This document shows, in pieces, positions 9,735 to 18,355 of a stretch of DNA of 64,000 nt; positions within the stretch are counted from its first letter, which is position 1, and every line of letters starts with the position of its first letter. The stretch spans positions 124,001-188,000 of the forward strand of contig NZ_JARHUJ010000010.1 in assembly GCF_029223285.1 (NCBI RefSeq), read 5' to 3'. This DNA is from Paraflavitalea sp. CAU 1676 (GTDB taxonomy: Bacteria; Bacteroidota; Bacteroidia; Chitinophagales; Chitinophagaceae). The translations under genes and the position numbers were made by a program. A model generated the notes under the pieces. That model saw only the letters and a list, made by a program, of their open reading frames with translations. It ran no database searches and had not been told where the DNA came from.

Positions 9735-10865
9735 ATGTCTACTCAACTGGCTACTGCCGCTACGGTGGCTACCAATGCCGATTTTTTACCACTCCAGGGA
9801 ACCGATTATGTTGAATTTTATGTGGGCAATGCCAAACAGGCCGCCCATTTCTATAAAACCGCCTTCGGGTTTCAATCACTGGCCTATGCGGGCCCGGAGA
9901 CCGGCGTTAAGGACCGCGCCAGCTATGCCATTCGCCAGGAGAAGCTAACCTTCGTATTTACTACGCCGCTGCGTGCCGGCAACGCCATCGCCGATCATGT
10001 TTATAAGCATGGCGATGGGGTGAAGATGCTGGCCCTCCGCGTAGAGGATGCCACCAGCGCCTGGGAAGAAACTACCAAACGTGGCGCCCGCAGCTATATG
10101 GAACCGCACAAGATGCAGGACGATGATGGTGAAGTGGTCATGAGCGGTATCTATACTTATGGAGAAACCGTACACCTGTTCATTGAACGCAGAAACTACA
10201 AAGGTGCCTTCATGCCCGGCTACCGCGCCTGGAAATCGAATTACAATCCAACGCCAACCGGCTTGCAGTATGTTGACCATTGTGTGGGCAATGTGGGCTG
10301 GAACCAAATGAACAAATGGGTGAAGTTTTACGAGGAGGTGATGGGCTTCCGCAACATCCTCAGCTTCGACGACAACGATATCTCTACCGAGTATTCTGCA
10401 TTAATGAGTAAAGTAATGAGTAACGGTAATGGCTTTGTCAAGTTTCCCATCAATGAACCGGCAGAAGGCAAAAAGAAATCGCAGGTAGAAGAATACCTCG
10501 AGTTTTATGATGGCGAAGGTTGCCAGCACGTAGCGCTTGCTACCAATAATATTGTAGAAACGGTAACTGCCCTGCGCGACCGCGGGGTGGAGTTTTTGCA
10601 GGTGCCTACTTCTTATTATGATGAATTGGAATCGCGCGTTGGCAAGATCGATGAAGACGTAACGCCTCTCAAAGAACTAGGCATCCTGGTTGACCGCGAT
10701 GATGAAGGATACCTGCTACAGATATTCACTAAACCTGTAGAAGACAGGCCCACCCTTTTCTTCGAGATCATTCAACGAAAAGGGGCGAAGAGCTTCGGCA
10801 AGGGAAATTTCAAAGCACTCTTCGAAGCCATTGAGCGTGAGCAGGAGCTGCGCGGTAATTTGTAA
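9735..10865 (+). CDS. hppD: 4-hydroxyphenylpyruvate dioxygenase
   Basis: Converts 4-hydroxyphenylpyruvate to homogentisate in tyrosine breakdown, using Fe(II) and O2. The 376-residue protein has two VOC-fold halves. The iron ligands of the family are in place: His182 in YVDHCVGN, His265 in GCQHVALAT, and Glu344 in LFFEIIQRKG. The C-terminal helix GKGNFKALFEAIEREQ that closes the active site is also present. The later enzyme homogentisate dioxygenase is not in the window, so the pathway is split or continues elsewhere. A strong terminator follows, so it is transcribed alone. Confidence 0.96.
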   Translation: MSTQLATAATVATNADFLPLQGTDYVEFYVGNAKQAAHFYKTAFGFQSLAYAGPETGVKDRASYAIRQEKLTFVFTTPLRAGNAIADHVYKHGDGVKMLALRVEDATSAWEETTKRGARSYMEPHKMQDDDGEVVMSGIYTYGETVHLFIERRNYKGAFMPGYRAWKSNYNPTPTGLQYVDHCVGNVGWNQMNKWVKFYEEVMGFRNILSFDDNDISTEYSALMSKVMSNGNGFVKFPINEPAEGKKKSQVEEYLEFYDGEGCQHVALATNNIVETVTALRDRGVEFLQVPTSYYDELESRVGKIDEDVTPLKELGILVDRDDEGYLLQIFTKPVEDRPTLFFEIIQRKGAKSFGKGNFKALFEAIEREQELRGNL

Positions 10866-10920
10866 GGAAGAGGCGCCGGCACTACAACGTGTCAAATAGA
10901 CCTTCAAATAAAATATACAG

Positions 10921-10947
10921 AGGCTCTGGCATTGCCAGAGCCTTTTC
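10921..10947 (+). terminator. hppD terminator
   Basis: A 10-bp perfect stem, AGGCTCTGGC with GCCAGAGCCT, surrounds the 3-nt loop ATT and runs into TTTT. It ends the hppD transcript 56 bp after the stop. The rest of the gap up to 11211 shows no gene and no promoter I could define with confidence. Confidence 0.85.
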
Positions 10948-11211
10948 GCATAGGTGTTTACCGGATACAATGTATTCTCAATAGTCATCACCTTGATCCA
11001 ATGCAACTCCTTCCTCCATCGCCGGCATCCCTACCTTTTTTACGGCGGTATACGTAGATACTACGCGTGTTTTCCCTTAGTTTTTCACATTGTTAACAAG
11101 ATGGGCTGATTTTTGCAGGATCATTTGTGCTAATTTTAATGCCTGATTTGACCAATGTACCGTAATAACCGGTCAAAAAACACGTTATCACTTATTGTGG
11201 GATTCTACCAG

Positions 11212-12429
11212 ATGAAATATGCACTGATTGTGGCAGTGGTCCTTTTTTCAGGATCGCACGCGTGGTCGCAGACTACTGCCCCCACCTTCAACTTTGTTGA
11301 GTACCAGAAAACTTTCCCCCGCACCAGCGATGTCTGGAAACGTAAAGAAGACACTTTGATGAAGCAATTCCTGGAGAAAGGACTGGCCTGGCCATTCCGC
11401 TACATGTATTTGCGTTCATTCAAATACGATAGTCAGCTGGAAGTTTGGGTAAAGCACGAGCAGAACGAGCCGTTCAAATTATTCAAGACTTATAAGGTAT
11501 GTGCCCTGGCCGGTACACTCGGTCCCAAGCGCATGCAGGGCGATTACCAGGTACCGGAAGGATTTTATTATATTAACGAGTTCAAGCCTAATAGTCAGTA
11601 TCACCTGTCGCTTGGGTTGAACTATCCCAACCCGTCTGATCGTATTCTCAGCGATTCACTATCGCCCGGTGGTGATATCTATATTCACGGTAGCTGCGTT
11701 ACCACGGGTTGTATACCCATCACCGACACCCAGATCGAAGAATTGTATATCCTGGCAGCGAATGCGCGTGCCCAGGGGCAGGATTTTATTCCAGTACATA
11801 TCTTCCCGATCCAGTTCAAAAATCAGCGCAGCAGCGATTACCTGGCCAGGCATATGAAAGATTTTCCGGAGTATGGCCCCATGACCGAAGAACTGAAGCA
11901 TGCGTACCTGTACTTCGAGGCAACAAAGAGGCTTCCTGTGGTGATGGTGGCCAAAAAAGGCAACTATGTGATCGAGGGAGTAATTCCCCCGGCGCCGGAA
12001 AAAGTAGTGAAAGAGGTGAAGAAGCGTGACCCGCGACCCGTTAAGGAGTTTACCGGGGAGATTGTTGCCGTGGTGAACAAACTGCCGGTATTTCCCGGCG
12101 GCAACCCTGGCTTCCAGACCTTCATTGATAAGATCAGCCATGAAATGGCCCAATACCTCGAAGAAGACCAGAAGAAGGCCTACGTAATGGTAGAGTTTGT
12201 GATCGATAAGAACGGCAAGCCTGGCTACACCAAAGTCATCAAAGGAGGTAACGACGAAATGAACGACCGCCTCATCGATGCATTCGACAAGATGCCGGAT
12301 TGGGTGCCTGCTATCCGCCAGGAGATGAATGTGGCCGTTCGCCTCAAGCAATCCCTCTACATCGAGCGGGTAGAAGCAGCTGCCACAAAAACTACCGGGT
12401 CTTCCGGTGGTGCCACAGCCAATAATTAA
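11212..12429 (+). CDS. L,D-transpeptidase with TonB-like C-terminal domain
   Basis: The start at 11212 gives 405 residues and the signal peptide MKYALIVAVVLFSGSHAWSQ; an in-frame ATG 57 bp upstream would add a polar stretch before it. The central part is a YkuD-like domain with the catalytic motif HGSCVTTGCIPIT, His159 and Cys167 in this numbering. YkuD enzymes make 3-3 peptidoglycan crosslinks or attach proteins to the wall, in the periplasm. From about residue 285 the sequence VVNKLPVFPGGNPGFQTFI leads into a TonB_C-like fold ending in VRLKQSLYIE. That domain usually binds partner proteins. The combination in one chain is notable. Confidence 0.85.
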   Translation: MKYALIVAVVLFSGSHAWSQTTAPTFNFVEYQKTFPRTSDVWKRKEDTLMKQFLEKGLAWPFRYMYLRSFKYDSQLEVWVKHEQNEPFKLFKTYKVCALAGTLGPKRMQGDYQVPEGFYYINEFKPNSQYHLSLGLNYPNPSDRILSDSLSPGGDIYIHGSCVTTGCIPITDTQIEELYILAANARAQGQDFIPVHIFPIQFKNQRSSDYLARHMKDFPEYGPMTEELKHAYLYFEATKRLPVVMVAKKGNYVIEGVIPPAPEKVVKEVKKRDPRPVKEFTGEIVAVVNKLPVFPGGNPGFQTFIDKISHEMAQYLEEDQKKAYVMVEFVIDKNGKPGYTKVIKGGNDEMNDRLIDAFDKMPDWVPAIRQEMNVAVRLKQSLYIERVEAAATKTTGSSGGATANN

Positions 12430-12450
12430 GTTCCCCCGAACATGATATCC

Positions 12451-12475
12451 AAGCCGCCTCCGGGTGGCTTTTTTT
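12451..12475 (+). terminator. Terminator after the L,D-transpeptidase gene
   Basis: AAGCCGCC pairs with GGTGGCTT across a short loop (one G-T wobble) and is followed by seven T. It sits 21 bp after the stop codon. Its stem nearly matches the oppositely oriented terminator at 12516-12541. Confidence 0.8.
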
Positions 12476-12515
12476 GTTGGTGAATGAGAGCCGGTCCGAC
12501 TCATTGCCGCAAAAT

Positions 12516-12541
12516 GAAAAAGCCACCCGGTGGGGTGGCTT
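12516..12541 (-). terminator. Terminator of the 50-residue membrane protein gene
   Basis: On the minus strand AAGCCACCC pairs perfectly with GGGTGGCTT around a 4-nt loop and is followed by a T run. It lies 22 bp beyond the stop of the small gene at 12564-12716. Confidence 0.8.
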
Positions 12542-12563
12542 CCTATATAAAATTCGATAGTGC

Positions 12564-12716
12564 TTAGATAATGTCCAGGGCCAATACAAAGTAAGTACAC
12601 ACAAAAGGAATGATCAGGGTGAGGTATTCCCAATGATAAAAGATCGCTGCGCCGAAGGCAACAGTGGAAAGGAGGAATAACAACATGTATAAGCCTTTGT
12701 TTCTTTTATTAGCCAT
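12564..12716 (-). CDS. Small two-helix membrane protein, 50 residues
   Basis: The frame opens at the ATG on 12714-12716 and stops at TAA on 12564-12566. The product begins MANKRNKGLYMLLFLL and has two hydrophobic stretches, about residues 9-26 and 31-48, with a positively charged N-terminus. A consensus-like promoter sits 13 nt before the probable transcript start and a perfect terminator follows, so the unit is a stand-alone gene and not chance. It is probably an inner-membrane protein. I do not recognise a family and cannot assign a function. Confidence 0.7.
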   Translation of the reverse strand: MANKRNKGLYMLLFLLSTVAFGAAIFYHWEYLTLIIPFVCTYFVLALDII

Positions 12717-12734
12717 GGTACGTAAGAATTTGCG

Positions 12735-12765
12735 CAAAAATAGGGTGAAAGCGTTAATTCTGAAA
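12735..12765 (-). promoter_or_regulatory. Promoter of the small membrane protein gene
   Basis: On the minus strand TTTC, 19 bp, then TATTTTTG: the -7 box matches TAnnTTTG exactly and the -33 box differs from TTTG at one base. The predicted start of transcription is about 13 nt before the ATG. The remaining bases to 13030, before the glucanotransferase gene, show no further gene and no convincing promoter. Confidence 0.6.
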
Positions 12766-13030
12766 GGTTCAGGTATTATTTTTTAGGAAGAAATGTAAGA
12801 GAATCTCCCATTTTCTCTACGGTCCGGGCATAATTTGTATTAGTTTTTTTCGTTGGCTATGGGGCCGCCAAAAGACAGCGCTGGCAGACTTTACCCGGTT
12901 TTCAATATATCGCATTTCCATAACATGTTGGCAAAAGGCCGACAAGGGAATAGCGTAATTCGTACACTTTGTAATAAATTCGCCCAACCTAACCCTGTGT
13001 GGAAGGGCTTTTGATTGGAAAACACCTACG

Positions 13031-15733
13031 ATGACAATTCATTTTTACGTTCGTTTTCATACCCAATACGGCCAACTGCTGGCAGTCACCGGCAACATCG
13101 AGGCTTTGGGCAATGGTGATGTGGAGAAAGCTTTTACCCTCAACCACCTCAATAGTGAGTTCTGGTACGGCAGCATCGAGACCGATTTTCCGGAATCGGG
13201 TGAGATACGATATAACTATATATTTAAGAACGAAGACGGCTTCCGGGTACTGGAATGGGGCGAAAGATCGCTCGAAAAGGCCCAGGTGGCAGGTGCCGCC
13301 CGCATTCAGCTGGTAGATACCTGGAACCATGCCGGGGAGTTTGAAAATGTGTTCTATACCAATCCCTTCCGGGATGTATTGCTGAGTGACGGCGACAAGT
13401 CCAGGACCAAGCAACCTAAGAAGTTCACCCATCAGTTCAGGGTAAAAGCCCCCTTACTGGCAAAGAATGAAGCAGTGTGCCTGTTGGGCAACACAGTCGA
13501 TACCCGCCACTGGGACACGCAGGAACCTATTTTACTCACGAAAGAAAGTGGCTGGTGGTCCGTAAAGCTATCGCTGCCGCGTGAAGATTTCCCCCTGTAC
13601 TATAAATACGGCGTATACAATACCAAGGAACAACGCTTTATAAGGTTCGAGACCGGCGATAACCGTGTGTTGCACGGAGCCGTACAGGAAGAGGCTGCAC
13701 AGCCAGCCGTTACCATAGCGCATGATGGATTCCTGCACTTGCCCAACGATACCTGGAAAGGCGCTGGTGTATCGGTACCGGTGTTCAGTCTGCGCAGCAA
13801 GAATTCCTTTGGCACCGGCGAATTCACCGACCTCAACTTGTTGGTGGACTGGGCTCGCAAAACCGGCCTTAAACTGATCCAGATACTACCGGTCAATGAT
13901 ACGATAGCCACGCATACCTGGGTTGATACCTATCCGTATGCGGCTATTTCTGCCTTTGCACTGCATCCGTTGTACCTCAACCTCGAAACGGTGGCGGGCA
14001 AGCAGTATGCAGATGTCATTAAGCCACTCAAGAAAAAGCAAAAGCAACTCAATGAACTGTCCGATCTCGATTATGAGGCAGTCATGAAACTGAAACTGGG
14101 CGTCATCCGCGAGCTCTACGCCGTGCAGAAAGAACAGTTGCTGAAGGATAAGGATTACTTCCTCTTCTTTGAACACAATAAGCACTGGCTGGTGCCTTAT
14201 GCCGCCTTCTGTTGCCTGCGCGACCGGTATAAGACCTCCGACTTCAATAAGTGGAAAACACATAGCCAGTACAGCAAGGAAGCGATCGACAAGTTCGTAT
14301 CGCCCAGGGCCAGGCATTATGATGAAGTGGCCCTGCACTATTTTACGCAGTATCACCTGCACCTCCAGTTGCAAGAGGCCGCAGAGTATGCCCATAAACA
14401 CGGCATTATCCTGAAAGGAGATATCCCCATCGGTGTGTACCGCTATGGTTGTGATGCCTGGATGGAGCCGCAGTTGTACCATATGGAGTTGCAGGCAGGA
14501 GCGCCTCCCGATGATTTTGCCGTGCGCGGACAAAACTGGGGTTTCCCCACCTATAACTGGGATCGCATGGCCGAAGACGGCTTCGAATGGTGGCACCGCC
14601 GCTTTGTGCAGATGGGCAATTATTTCGATGCCTTCCGCATCGATCATATCCTCGGCTTCTTCCGCATCTGGAGCATACCCATCGATTCGGTAGAAGGCAT
14701 TATGGGGCATTTCGTACAGGCCATCCCGGTAAGCCTGGCAGAATTTGGCCAGCGGGGCATCTGGTTCGATCACTACCGCTACTGCAAACCCTGCATCAAT
14801 GATGCGATACTGTGGGAGCTGTTTGGCCCCAACAACGACAAGTTCAAACCCTTCCTGCACGGCATAGGCGATGGCACCTACGAGCTCAAGCCGGAGTTTG
14901 CCACCCAACGGCAGGTAGAACAATATTTTGCCGGTCACGAATCGACAGAAGATAACCTGCGCATCAGACAAGGATTGTATGACCTGATCTCCAACGTGAT
15001 CCTGTTTGAAGAACCAGGTAGCAACGGTCAGCAATTCCATTTCCGGTTTGGCATCAGCAGTACTACCTCTTACCGTCACCTTGATCTGCACACGCAGTAC
15101 CTGCTGAATGAGTTGTATGTCGATTATTTCTTCCGCCGGCAGGATGATTACTGGAGGAAGGAGGCGATGAAGAAATTGCCCGCCCTGAAGCGGTCTACCA
15201 ATATGCTGATCTGCGGCGAAGACCTGGGCCTGGTGCCGGGCTGCGTACCGCAGGTAATGACGCAATTGGGCATCTTAAGTCTCGAGATACAACGTATGCC
15301 CAAAGAAGCCTACCAGGAGTTCTTTCATCCCGCAAAAGCGCCTTACCTCTCTGTGGTAACGCCTTCCACCCACGACATGAGTACCATTCGTGGCTGGTGG
15401 GAAGAGGACCGCGAAAAGATCCAGCGGTTCTACAACAATGAACTGCAGCAATGGGGTGATGCGCCTTTCTTCTGCGATGCCTGGATTAACAAGGCAATTG
15501 TGTTGCAGCACCTGCAATCTCCCGCAATGTGGGCCATCTTCCAGTTGCAGGATATATTGGGCACCAGCGATGCCCTGCGCCGGAGCAATCCGCAGGAAGA
15601 GCGGATCAATATTCCCGCAAACCCGCAACACTACTGGCGTTACCGCATGCACCTCCCGCTGGAGCAGCTCATCAAGGAGAAAGAATTTAATGATGACCTG
15701 CAGGAACAGGTGGAGAAAAGCGGACGCGCTTAG
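13031..15733 (+). CDS. malQ: 4-alpha-glucanotransferase, DPE2-type (GH77)
   Basis: A 900-residue GH77 enzyme that transfers maltosyl or glucosyl units between alpha-1,4-glucans in the cytoplasm. Residues 1-115 and about 135-245 look like two CBM20 starch-binding domains (for example GNIEALGNGD and GNTVDTRHW). The catalytic domain follows, with nucleophile Asp538 in FRIDHILGFFR, acid/base Glu730 in CGEDLGLVP, and Asp782 in STHDMSTIRGWW. Two N-terminal CBM20 domains and an enlarged GH77 domain match plant DPE2 rather than the ~500-residue E. coli MalQ. No signal peptide is seen. The next gene starts 54 bp later and may share the transcript. Confidence 0.93.
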   Translation: MTIHFYVRFHTQYGQLLAVTGNIEALGNGDVEKAFTLNHLNSEFWYGSIETDFPESGEIRYNYIFKNEDGFRVLEWGERSLEKAQVAGAARIQLVDTWNHAGEFENVFYTNPFRDVLLSDGDKSRTKQPKKFTHQFRVKAPLLAKNEAVCLLGNTVDTRHWDTQEPILLTKESGWWSVKLSLPREDFPLYYKYGVYNTKEQRFIRFETGDNRVLHGAVQEEAAQPAVTIAHDGFLHLPNDTWKGAGVSVPVFSLRSKNSFGTGEFTDLNLLVDWARKTGLKLIQILPVNDTIATHTWVDTYPYAAISAFALHPLYLNLETVAGKQYADVIKPLKKKQKQLNELSDLDYEAVMKLKLGVIRELYAVQKEQLLKDKDYFLFFEHNKHWLVPYAAFCCLRDRYKTSDFNKWKTHSQYSKEAIDKFVSPRARHYDEVALHYFTQYHLHLQLQEAAEYAHKHGIILKGDIPIGVYRYGCDAWMEPQLYHMELQAGAPPDDFAVRGQNWGFPTYNWDRMAEDGFEWWHRRFVQMGNYFDAFRIDHILGFFRIWSIPIDSVEGIMGHFVQAIPVSLAEFGQRGIWFDHYRYCKPCINDAILWELFGPNNDKFKPFLHGIGDGTYELKPEFATQRQVEQYFAGHESTEDNLRIRQGLYDLISNVILFEEPGSNGQQFHFRFGISSTTSYRHLDLHTQYLLNELYVDYFFRRQDDYWRKEAMKKLPALKRSTNMLICGEDLGLVPGCVPQVMTQLGILSLEIQRMPKEAYQEFFHPAKAPYLSVVTPSTHDMSTIRGWWEEDREKIQRFYNNELQQWGDAPFFCDAWINKAIVLQHLQSPAMWAIFQLQDILGTSDALRRSNPQEERINIPANPQHYWRYRMHLPLEQLIKEKEFNDDLQEQVEKSGRA

Positions 15734-15787
15734 TATGCAGCACTGGTTTACGGATGTATATTGCATCCTTAAATCAGGCATCAAGCA

Positions 15788-16819
15788 ATGAAAGTTTCTT
15801 ACAGGACCTATAACCTGCCTTTTCGCCATCCGTTTACGATCTCGAAGGGAACGAAAACGCACCAGCCTTCACTCGTCGTTGAACTGGAGCACCGTGGGGT
15901 AGTGGGATACGGTGAAGCGCCCGCGATCACCTATTACAATATTCCGGTAGAGAAAATGGTGGAAGACCTGGAGCGCAAGAAAATGATGGTGGAGAAATTC
16001 GCCTTCACCGAGCCCGAGCGCTACTGGCATTACCTGCATCATTTATTTCCGCAGAATAATTTCCTTGTATGTGCACTCGATATCGCTACCTGGGATATGT
16101 GGGGCAAGGCGTACCGGCAGCCATTGTATAAGTTATGGAAGCTCGATGCCGCTACGGCGCCGCAAACCGATTACACGATCGGCATCGATACCATCGATAA
16201 GATGGTGGAAAAGATGAAAGAAAAACCCTGGCCCATCTACAAGATCAAATTAGGTACACCCGAAGATATAGCGATCATGAAAGCGCTGCGGTCACACACG
16301 GATGCCATATTCCGGATAGATGCCAATGCAGGATGGACGGTGGAAGAAGCCCTGGAAAAGATACCGCAACTGGCCGACCTGGGGGTAGAGTTCATCGAAC
16401 AGCCCCTGGCCAAAGACAATTGGGAGGGTATGAAAATACTGTACGAACGCTCACCATTGCCGCTGATAGCCGACGAAAGCTGCGTGGTGCAGGCGGATGT
16501 GGAGAAATGTCATGGACATTTTCATGGCATCAACATCAAGCTCACCAAGTGCAGCGGCATAACACCCGCCCGGTTCATGATTGAGAAAGCGCGTTCGCTC
16601 GGCATGAAAGTAATGGTGGGCAGTATGAACGAGAGCAGCATTGGTTCTGCAGCCATCGCGCACTTATCGCCCCTGCTGGATTATGTCGATATGGATGGTC
16701 CGTTGCTGTTGAAGGAAGATATCGCTACGGGCATCGATTTTAATGACGGTAAAGTGGTATTCTCCGATAAGCCCGGGTTGGGCGTGGAGTTTACCGACGT
16801 ATACGAAAAAGCATTCTAA
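15788..16819 (+). CDS. Dipeptide epimerase, enolase superfamily
   Basis: A 343-residue member of the muconate-lactonising/L-Ala-D/L-Glu epimerase group, which interconverts stereoisomers of dipeptides, often murein peptides. The expected barrel residues are visible: KIKLG with the catalytic Lys pair near residue 150, metal ligands in RIDANAGW, EQPL and ADESC, and the second-face Lys in GMKVMVGSM. The motif set favours dipeptide epimerase over muconate cycloisomerase, but exact substrate cannot be read from sequence. It follows malQ closely and ends at a strong terminator, so the two could be one transcript although their roles differ. Confidence 0.88.
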   Translation: MKVSYRTYNLPFRHPFTISKGTKTHQPSLVVELEHRGVVGYGEAPAITYYNIPVEKMVEDLERKKMMVEKFAFTEPERYWHYLHHLFPQNNFLVCALDIATWDMWGKAYRQPLYKLWKLDAATAPQTDYTIGIDTIDKMVEKMKEKPWPIYKIKLGTPEDIAIMKALRSHTDAIFRIDANAGWTVEEALEKIPQLADLGVEFIEQPLAKDNWEGMKILYERSPLPLIADESCVVQADVEKCHGHFHGINIKLTKCSGITPARFMIEKARSLGMKVMVGSMNESSIGSAAIAHLSPLLDYVDMDGPLLLKEDIATGIDFNDGKVVFSDKPGLGVEFTDVYEKAF

Positions 16820-16836
16820 GCTACTGATCAATAGTG

Positions 16837-16887
16837 ACCGGGTACCAGTGTGGGGCAATTGCCCGCAGGCTGGTACCCGGTTTTTTT
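16837..16887 (+). terminator. Strong terminator after dipeptide epimerase
   Basis: A 12-bp perfect stem (ACCGGGTACCAG with CTGGTACCCGGT) encloses a further GGGCAATTGCCC self-complementary segment and is followed by seven T. It lies 17 bp after the stop codon. Confidence 0.9.
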
Positions 16888-16924
16888 GTGACCATACTTT
16901 AAGAACCGTGCATAGCATCACTTA

Positions 16925-17350
16925 TTAATAAGTGTATTCAGGCGGTTCGATACCGTGTATGCGCAAATGCAGAACGGCCTGCCCGCGGTGATGGGTGATG
17001 TGATCGAGAGTGGTGTAAAAACCATGCACCGCATCGGGGGTAAGCTTTTCGCTTTCCATCGTTTTTTTGAGCCTGTTATAGGCATCGTTCAGCGAAGCAA
17101 TGACCTGGTTCTTTTTCAATTTGGTGGCTGGTGGTGCCCAATCGGTTTTATTGCCCTTGATGTAATTGTCTTCCCACCATTCAATACCATAGGCAATGTG
17201 TTGCAGCAATTCCCGGAAGTTCCATCCCCCGCCGGCTGGTTTAAACTCATAATCCTTTTCGGGCATGGCTTCTGCTACCGCGAGTGTGTACTGCCTGGAG
17301 GTCTGTAAGGTCTTGACCAATTGTGTTGGCTTCACTAATTCTGTTTGCAT
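16925..17350 (-). CDS. DinB-family four-helix protein
   Basis: A 141-residue protein of the DinB/YfiT metal-binding helical bundle family. The three metal-ligand histidines can be placed: one in LLQHIAYGIEWW near residue 51 and two in HITHHRGQAVLHL near residues 125-130. Members often act as thiol-dependent transferases or have unknown roles. It lies 97 bp downstream of an AraC regulator gene on the same strand, a pairing often seen in Chitinophagaceae, and is probably co-transcribed with it. The substrate is unknown. Confidence 0.87.
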   Translation of the reverse strand: MQTELVKPTQLVKTLQTSRQYTLAVAEAMPEKDYEFKPAGGGWNFRELLQHIAYGIEWWEDNYIKGNKTDWAPPATKLKKNQVIASLNDAYNRLKKTMESEKLTPDAVHGFYTTLDHITHHRGQAVLHLRIHGIEPPEYTY

Positions 17351-17446
17351 GACTATTGTGTTTGAAGCAAAGCTATAGAGCTGCCCACGCGAAGACTTAA
17401 GGAATCTTGCTGAACTTGGCAGCCGTGCAAAAGTTGTGGAGGAAGC

Positions 17447-18301
17447 TTACGATGTACTGAGCAATTGTGACCGGTAGGAAGCAGGTGGGCATTTGTATTT
17501 CTGGCGAAAGGCAGTGGTAAAATGCTCAATGCTGTTGAAGCCGGATGTGAAAGCAATGTCTGCGACGGGCAGCGCAGTTTCTTTCAGCAACAGTTCTGCA
17601 TTCTTGAGCCGGATGGTGAGCAGGAACTGATGCGGGGAAGTTTGTGTAAAGGTCTTGAAGATCCTGCTGAAGTGAAAGGGGCTTACCAGACAATGAGTAG
17701 CAAGGTCTTGCAGAGCGATGTCGTCGGTGTAATGTTCGGTAATGTATTGCTTGGCCAGCTCAATGGTGGTGAGGTGCTGTTGTTTGAGGCGGGCATGGAT
17801 GCGGTGATCGGGTGTGTAGTCGGTTACTGTGCCCAGTATCTTGTGCATCATTTCCAATACCAGGTTATCGATCTGCAATTTGCTGCCGGTGCGGGTAAGC
17901 ACCAGCCGGGCAATGTAGAAATGCAGGAACTCCGTTTCGGGTGTTGTTTTATAGAGGGTAGAGTGGAGGTCATGATCGGCGAAGAAAGTAGTCTTTCCGT
18001 ATTGCAGCAAAAGCTCCTGATAGAATGGATGCTTGAATTCGAAGATGGTACATTCATCGGGAACGCTATGGGCATGCGTTACCGTGCGTTCGCATCCGGG
18101 TTTGGTGATGAGTACGCAACCCGTATAGGAGTCGAGCGTGCGACGAAAAATATTGAACAGGAAATTTCCTTTGCGTACAAAGCTGATGCAGAAAGCCTCA
18201 TTGTATTCCGGTTTGGAAGTGCGGCAATCCACGCACCGGCATTTGAAATCCATGATGCGGTAAAAGGTCGACTCGTACAGTGTATTGATGTCGGCATCCA
18301 T
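17447..18301 (-). CDS. AraC-family transcriptional regulator
   Basis: The ATG at 18301 gives 284 residues. The N-terminal 150 residues form a putative ligand-sensing cupin-like domain with several Cys (CRCVDCRTSK near residue 20), which might hint at metal or thiol sensing. The C-terminal 100 residues hold two helix-turn-helix motifs: IALQDLATHCLVSPFHFSRI and the second around VADIAFTSGFNSIEHFTTAF, the AraC signature. It precedes the DinB-like gene and could control that pair. Confidence 0.9.
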   Translation of the reverse strand: MDADINTLYESTFYRIMDFKCRCVDCRTSKPEYNEAFCISFVRKGNFLFNIFRRTLDSYTGCVLITKPGCERTVTHAHSVPDECTIFEFKHPFYQELLLQYGKTTFFADHDLHSTLYKTTPETEFLHFYIARLVLTRTGSKLQIDNLVLEMMHKILGTVTDYTPDHRIHARLKQQHLTTIELAKQYITEHYTDDIALQDLATHCLVSPFHFSRIFKTFTQTSPHQFLLTIRLKNAELLLKETALPVADIAFTSGFNSIEHFTTAFRQKYKCPPASYRSQLLSTS

Positions 18302-18355
18302 ACACCACAAGGTACAACAATCCGGCCAGGTTGGGCCGGGCCGAAAGGCCGGTGC

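Noticed and set aside
13886-15265. Minus-strand open frame of 459 codons in malQ
   Set aside because: It is antisense to the GH77 catalytic domain, whose motifs are intact.
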